Origin: Planctomycetota bacterium
GTDB taxonomy: Bacteria > Planctomycetota > Planctomycetia > Pirellulales > Pirellulaceae
Direction: 5' to 3'
Assembly: GCA_026692885.1 (NCBI GenBank)
Contig: JAPLNJ010001014.1
Span: 1 to 9,696 of the forward strand
DNA length: 9,696 nucleotides
Shown here: in pieces, positions 7,236 through 9,696 of the stretch
How positions within the stretch are numbered: position 1 is the stretch's first letter
Layout of the letters: the number at the start of each line of letters is the position of its first letter
Notes under the pieces: model-generated
What the model saw: the letters and a program-made list of their open reading frames with translations, nothing else
What the model was told of the DNA's origin: nothing
Databases searched by the model: none
Made by a program: the position numbers and the translations under genes

Positions 7236-7397
7236 GGCCTTGATCATAAGGTGGCGCAAAACGCTAGCAGGGTGGCTGGTGGCTGAGCCTAGGCGAAGCC
7301 CCAGCAACAGTGGACTGGGGCTTCGCTTAGGCTCAGCCGCCAGCCACCCGGCTCGTTGCCAGCACCAACAGCCATGCGCAACCTTACGATCAAGGCC
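7236..7397. mobile_element. 162-bp MITE-like element with 23-bp TIRs and flanking direct repeat
   Basis: The terminal inverted repeats at 7236-7258 and 7375-7397 (ggccttgatc...gcgca) match at 21 of 23 positions. Outside them lie identical direct repeats, cgctcacaa at 7227-7235 and 7398-7406 (10 bp if the ambiguous g at 7236/7407 is counted), as expected of a target-site duplication. Inside lies a 35-bp inverted repeat at 7270-7349. Excision of the element plus one direct repeat restores pairing of the surrounding palindrome, which shows that it arrived after that palindrome. It encodes no protein and would depend on a transposase elsewhere. Confidence 0.8.
7270..7349. repeat. 35-bp inverted repeat core of the 162-bp element
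   Basis: The arm at 7270-7304 (starts gggtggctgg, ends gaagccccag) pairs with 7315-7349 at 33 of 35 positions around a 10-nt loop (caacagtgga). Together with the TIRs it makes the 162-bp element a palindrome within a palindrome. Confidence 0.93.
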
Positions 7398-7406
7398 CGC
7401 TCACAA
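7398..7406. repeat. Right copy of direct repeat (putative target-site duplication)
   Basis: It is identical to 7227-7235. It leads into gactccttcacc, which completes the pairing with ggtgagagaagtc at 7108-7120 once the element is removed. Confidence 0.75.
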
Positions 7407-7495
7407 GACTCCTTCACCGGCCGCGCAAGGCGGCAGGGGTCGAAGTGAGACAGTCGAACTAGAAGTCCTGCAATAAATGCTTTGCGTCTACGTTT

Positions 7496-7500
7496 AAGGA
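7496..7500 (+). promoter_or_regulatory. Ribosome binding site deciding the sigma-factor start
   Basis: AAGGA lies 5 nt before the ATG at 7506. The alternative starts in the same frame are a TTG at 7482 (no Shine-Dalgarno) and an ATG at 7500 that overlaps the AAGGA itself, so 7506 is preferred. Confidence 0.7.
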
Positions 7501-7505
7501 TGTAC

Positions 7506-8036
7506 ATGAACGCTTTGCCTCCTTCGAACCCCGATCACCAGCGGTTTTCACGGTGGCTCGACACCTACGGTCGTGCTGTGCGCGGGTATCTGCTGGCGAT
7601 GGTACGGCGTGAGGACATGGCGGACGACTTGCTCCAGGACGTGTTCCGCAAAGCCTGGGAAGCTCGCGGCCGGTATCGCGAATCGGGCGCGGCCCGCGCC
7701 TACCTGATCCGCATCGCCGACCGGTTGGTGTGCGACCGAGCCCGCCAAGGTCACCGCGAGATCAACGTGGAACCGGAGGCTTGGGAGCAGTTGGAACCTG
7801 CGAACTCGGACGCGGATCCGTCCTGCGTGGTGTCACAAGGCGAGTCCCGCCAGCAGCTTACGGAAGCCCTGCAGCGGATCTCACCGGACCAGCGAAGGAT
7901 TTTGTTGTTGCGATACTATGGTGATCTGGACTTCGCAGAGATTGCGGCGATCGTGGGTTGTCCGTTGAACACAGCGTTGAGTCACGCCCGCCGCGGCTTG
8001 CTGGCCCTGAAGAACATTCTGGTCGAGGTGGTCTGA
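7506..8036 (+). CDS. ECF-type (sigma-70 family) RNA polymerase sigma factor
   Basis: The protein is 176 aa, typical of extracytoplasmic-function sigma factors, which have only regions 2 and 4. Region 2 covers about residues 14-80: the core-binding and -10-recognition helices are seen in YLLAMVRREDMADDLLQDVF followed by RKAWEARGRY and AYLIRIADRLVCDRAR. A short acidic linker (about 85-112) leads to region 4 (about 117-172), with LQRISPDQRRILLLRYYGDL and the helix-turn-helix FAEIAAIVGCPLNTALSHAR, which should contact the -35 element. The stop codon TGA overlaps the next gene's ATG by one base, implying translational coupling to a membrane protein that is probably its regulator. It likely directs RNA polymerase to a small set of promoters in response to an envelope signal. 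An autoregulatory ECF promoter was looked for but not found. The gene begins 40 nt downstream of a palindromic mobile element. Confidence 0.93.
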   Translation: MNALPPSNPDHQRFSRWLDTYGRAVRGYLLAMVRREDMADDLLQDVFRKAWEARGRYRESGAARAYLIRIADRLVCDRARQGHREINVEPEAWEQLEPANSDADPSCVVSQGESRQQLTEALQRISPDQRRILLLRYYGDLDFAEIAAIVGCPLNTALSHARRGLLALKNILVEVV

Positions 8037-8581
8037 TGAACGAACAAACCGAACTTTGGCAACGTCAATTGGAGCAAGCCACGCGTCGTCACCCGACGGC
8101 GGATGAGACGCTGGACGCGGAGACCGCAGACCTGCGTGAAGGCTGGTTGGCGCTGGGCAGCTTGCTGGAGGCTGCCGACGAGGACTTCGCCGAGCAGACG
8201 CTGCCGGTCCAGATCCAATCGGCGCGTCACCAGCAGCGTCGGCGTTGGCTCGGGATCGTGGCGTTGGCGGCCTCGCTGCTGCTGGCCGTCTCTGCCGCCT
8301 GGATTGGTTTGCGTTCAAGGCAGCAACCCAGTCTGCCGTCCACGCCGGAGGTTGCCGGCTCCCCCTCGCAGTCAGCGCGGCCCAGGTCTCCCACCCCGCT
8401 GTCCCAGAACGCCTCGCCCGACGGCGAGATCTGTTGGGACGACGCCTGGGACGAGAAACTGGCGCAGCTTGACCAATCGTTCGTGAGCCTGTGCCGTTGG
8501 TCGGATCTGGGCGACACGTCGCTCCAGATCGTGGACCAGCAGCTCCAGCAGATCAGCCAGGAGATGAATACCGAGTTGTAG
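8036..8581 (+). CDS. Single-pass membrane protein, probable anti-sigma factor
   Basis: The protein is 181 aa. The ATG at 8036 shares its A with the sigma-factor stop (TGATG), and GAGG at 8025-8028 is 7 nt upstream. Residues 1-68 are hydrophilic and probably cytoplasmic, with a helical ETADLREGWLALGSLLEAAD segment like N-termini of planctomycete sigma partners. A basic stretch (RHQQRRR) precedes one transmembrane helix (about 71-92). Residues 95-128 are a Pro/Ser-rich linker. The C-terminal part (about 130-181) has two cysteines (Cys133, Cys153) and a helical DQSFVSL...QQLQQISQEM segment, presumably extracytoplasmic. The HXXXCXXC zinc-binding anti-sigma motif is absent, so assignment as anti-sigma rests on gene order, coupling and topology. 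If correct, it would hold the sigma factor at the membrane until a periplasmic cue. It might instead be an unrelated co-expressed membrane protein. Confidence 0.8.
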   Translation: MNEQTELWQRQLEQATRRHPTADETLDAETADLREGWLALGSLLEAADEDFAEQTLPVQIQSARHQQRRRWLGIVALAASLLLAVSAAWIGLRSRQQPSLPSTPEVAGSPSQSARPRSPTPLSQNASPDGEICWDDAWDEKLAQLDQSFVSLCRWSDLGDTSLQIVDQQLQQISQEMNTEL

Positions 8582-8606
8582 TAGCCCGGTCTGCGCTCGC
8601 AGCCAA

Positions 8607-8664
8607 GTAGGTCGGGCTTTCCAGCCTGACTCCGACGACCGTCAGCCTGGAAAGGCTGACCTAC
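8607..8664. repeat. 24-bp inverted repeat between the anti-sigma gene and the coiled-coil gene
   Basis: The arm at 8607-8630 (begins gtaggtcgggctttccag) pairs with 8641-8664 (ends ggctgacctac) at 21 of 24 positions around a 10-nt loop. It starts 26 nt after the anti-sigma stop and ends 58 nt before the next start. It could end or attenuate transcription, or stabilise the upstream message, but no T-tract follows. Its motif (gtaggt...ctttccag...ctgac) looks like another dispersed planctomycete palindromic repeat; that is recollection, not a search. Confidence 0.88.
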
Positions 8665-8710
8665 AGAATACAAACCATGTGCGAGTATTCTATTGCCCAG
8701 CAATTCAACA

Positions 8711-8715
8711 AGGAG
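8711..8715 (+). promoter_or_regulatory. Ribosome binding site deciding the start of the coiled-coil protein
   Basis: AGGAG is 7 nt before the ATG at 8723 but only 1 nt before the in-frame ATG at 8717, so 8723 is preferred. The 8723 start also gives a normal signal peptide. Confidence 0.75.
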
Positions 8716-8722
8716 AATGAGC

Positions 8723-9520
8723 ATGAGAACCCCTGCGAAATGGGTGGCAATCTTCGCCGCCCTGTGTCTCTCGACTTGGCTGTCAGCAGCCATCTCAGCG
8801 GCCCAGGAGAAGCAGCCGCCCGGTGACCATCCCCGAGTGGAGCCGAAGGGCGAGTCTGATTTCGAACCAGGCCCGCCCCAGGAACCGCGAAAGCCTGGCG
8901 GTGTTAAGCTGCGGTCGAAAATGGTTCGCGACGGCGATCGGCCCGGCAATCAGGGACCGGGGCGTCCGGATGCGTTCGACGAGAACCAGCCACCACCCGG
9001 GCGACCGGGTGACCGACCTACGGGCTTCATGGGCCCCATGGGCAAGTCGCCGTTTGAAGGCCGCCAACCGCCCGGCGATGGATCGGGGCGAGGACCGGGA
9101 CAGGGGCGAGGGCCGGGAGCGGGGTCAGGGCCGGGATTCGGGATGGGAATGATGCCGGGAATGATGCCTGGAATGCAGCCTGGAATGCAGCCTGGAATGC
9201 CGTTCCCGCAACCGCTGGACCCCGAAACGGAAGAGGTGAATCGCAACGACGCGGAATTGGAGCGGAAGTGCGCCGAGCTGGCTTCGGGTCTGCGGCGCGC
9301 GGCGAAGGAGGAGCGCGAAGACCTGAAGAAACAACTGACGGAAGCCGTGAACAAGCACTTCGACGTGCGTCAGAAACGGCGCGAGCTGCAATTGACGCGA
9401 TTGGAAGAAGAACTGAAGCGGCTCCGCGAGACAAATCAAAAGAGAATCGAAGCGCGCGAACAGCTTGTCAACCGACGTCTGGCGGAGTTGATGGGTCAAC
9501 ACGACGACCTCGGCTTCTAA
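8723..9520 (+). CDS. Secreted Pro/Gly/Met-rich protein with C-terminal coiled coil
   Basis: The protein is 265 aa. Residues 1-27 form a signal peptide (MRTPAKW, hydrophobic core 8-23, SAA before Q28). Residues 28-165 are a disordered, Pro/Gly-rich linker that includes a run of GMMP/GMQP units at about 142-159. Residues about 168-258 are charged heptad-like helix (ELERKCAELASGLRRAAKEE, then LKKQLTEAVNKHFDVRQKRR and LTRLEEELKRLRETNQKR), predicting a long coiled coil. The last segment has the sense of planctomycete proteins found near sigma/anti-sigma genes, but I do not recognise a named family. It superficially resembles Spy/CpxP-like periplasmic helical proteins in charge and Met content; no LTXXQ motif is present, so this is not claimed. 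It follows the anti-sigma gene by 141 nt with a hairpin between, so it may be the last gene of the operon or have its own promoter. Confidence 0.87.
   Translation: MRTPAKWVAIFAALCLSTWLSAAISAAQEKQPPGDHPRVEPKGESDFEPGPPQEPRKPGGVKLRSKMVRDGDRPGNQGPGRPDAFDENQPPPGRPGDRPTGFMGPMGKSPFEGRQPPGDGSGRGPGQGRGPGAGSGPGFGMGMMPGMMPGMQPGMQPGMPFPQPLDPETEEVNRNDAELERKCAELASGLRRAAKEEREDLKKQLTEAVNKHFDVRQKRRELQLTRLEEELKRLRETNQKRIEAREQLVNRRLAELMGQHDDLGF
9146..9199 (+). repeat. 12-bp tandem repeat encoding G-M-(M/Q)-P
   Basis: Four 12-bp units starting at 9146, 9158, 9170 and 9182 (gga atg atg/cag ccg/cct) plus a partial one at 9194 encode GMMP, GMMP, GMQP, GMQP and GM. The unit is a multiple of three, so slippage would keep the frame. 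Confidence 0.93.
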
Positions 9521-9696
9521 CGACTCGGCGGAAAAATAACTCCCTCGCCCCGGTACTCCGCAGATCGTCCCACTTTGATTCTGCTTGTTTTGCAGGACTT
9601 ACGTCGTTTTGCGATAGGTTGTTTGTGCCCTTGCGCCGCAATCCGCTATCGGCCAGTCCCTTCAACCCATGCTTTGCCAAGAACATTCAGAAACGC
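9521..9696. other. Right-edge noncoding stretch
   Basis: No gene, hairpin of note, tRNA or terminator was recognised in these 176 nt. A short minus-strand open frame reaching into the preceding gene (9468-9686) has no family features and overlaps the coiled-coil coding end, so it is not called. Confidence 0.5.

Larger units (their letters stand above)
7053..7466. mobile_element. Large palindromic MITE-like element, split by a second element
   Basis: The termini acttctagttcgac (7053-7066) and its exact reverse complement (7453-7466) are 14-bp perfect inverted repeats, and similarity continues inward (gtct and ttcga blocks to about 7080 and 7440). A second arm block, 7108-7138, pairs with 7218-7236 joined to 7408-7418 at about 28 of 31 positions, but only if 7237-7407 is removed. 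The tip is the perfect 23-bp hairpin at 7156-7204. Without the insertion the element would be about 243 bp and almost entirely self-complementary. No open reading frame of transposase type is present, so any movement would have been in trans. No target duplication was seen at the outer ends. Confidence 0.75.
6721..7505. other. Gene-free interval built mostly of palindromic repeats
   Basis: No credible protein-coding gene was found on either strand over 785 nt; short open frames here cross the hairpins and have no family features. The first 82 nt (6721-6802) show nothing recognisable. From 6803 to 7466 about 85% of the bases fall in palindromic elements, listed separately: a 94-bp hairpin, a 128-bp nested element, and a 414-bp palindrome with a 162-bp insertion inside. 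The remaining pieces are 7026-7052, with no structure seen, and 7467-7505, the 5' leader of the sigma gene. The promoter of the downstream sigma operon must lie in this interval, probably within or next to the right arm ending at 7466. Confidence 0.75.

Noticed and set aside
6803..7466. CRISPR array
   Set aside because: The repeats are inverted and of different sequences and lengths, without regularly spaced direct repeats and unique spacers.
7485..7490. Autoregulatory ECF promoter (GAAC at 7456-7459 with CGTC at 7485-7488)
   Set aside because: The 25-nt spacing is far longer than the 16-17 nt expected of ECF promoters.
9468..9686. Short minus-strand open frame at the right edge
   Set aside because: It overlaps the end of the coiled-coil gene, has no ribosome binding site seen and no family features.

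Overview
The window looks like chromosomal DNA from a member of the Planctomycetota, probably the Planctomycetia and possibly Pirellulales-like; the order cannot be fixed from this sequence alone. The reasons are a DUF1559 protein with a prepilin-type N-terminus paired with a small transthyretin-fold lipoprotein, a membrane-anchored TPR/FG-GAP/ASPIC (CRTAC1-like) protein, a secretin N-domain protein with Pro/Gly-rich insertions, an ECF sigma factor with a zinc-finger-less membrane partner, GC-rich coding sequence, and gaps filled with long palindromic repeats.

Layout. (1) From the left edge to 2060, minus strand: the first 686 codons of a secreted protein with one N0-like and four NolW-like secretin domains. 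It runs off the window without a stop. (2) 2061-2385: a divergent intergenic region. (3) 2386-3783, plus strand: a two-gene unit, lipoprotein then DUF1559 pseudopilin-like protein, 30 nt apart. (4) 3784-3921: a short gap with hairpins. (5) 3922-6720: a 932-aa membrane-anchored TPR + FG-GAP + ASPIC/UnbV protein. (6) 6721-7505: a 785-nt gene-free stretch made mostly of palindromic elements, several nested. (7) 7506-9520: an ECF sigma factor, an overlapping single-pass membrane protein (likely its regulator), then, after another hairpin repeat, a secreted Pro/Gly/Met-rich protein with a C-terminal coiled coil. (8) 9521-9696: no recognisable gene.

The genes mostly encode cell-envelope proteins: five of the seven have a signal peptide, lipobox, pilin-type leader or membrane anchor acting at or beyond the cytoplasmic membrane, and the sigma/membrane-partner pair could couple an envelope signal to transcription.

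The most interesting part is 6803-7466. A 162-bp element with 23-bp terminal inverted repeats, flanked by a 9-10-bp direct repeat, sits inside one arm of a larger palindrome. Removing it in silico restores the pairing of the larger palindrome across the junction. This is direct sequence evidence for nested insertion of small non-autonomous (MITE-like) elements just upstream of a sigma-factor operon. A second element with related ends but a different hairpin core lies at 6898-7025.
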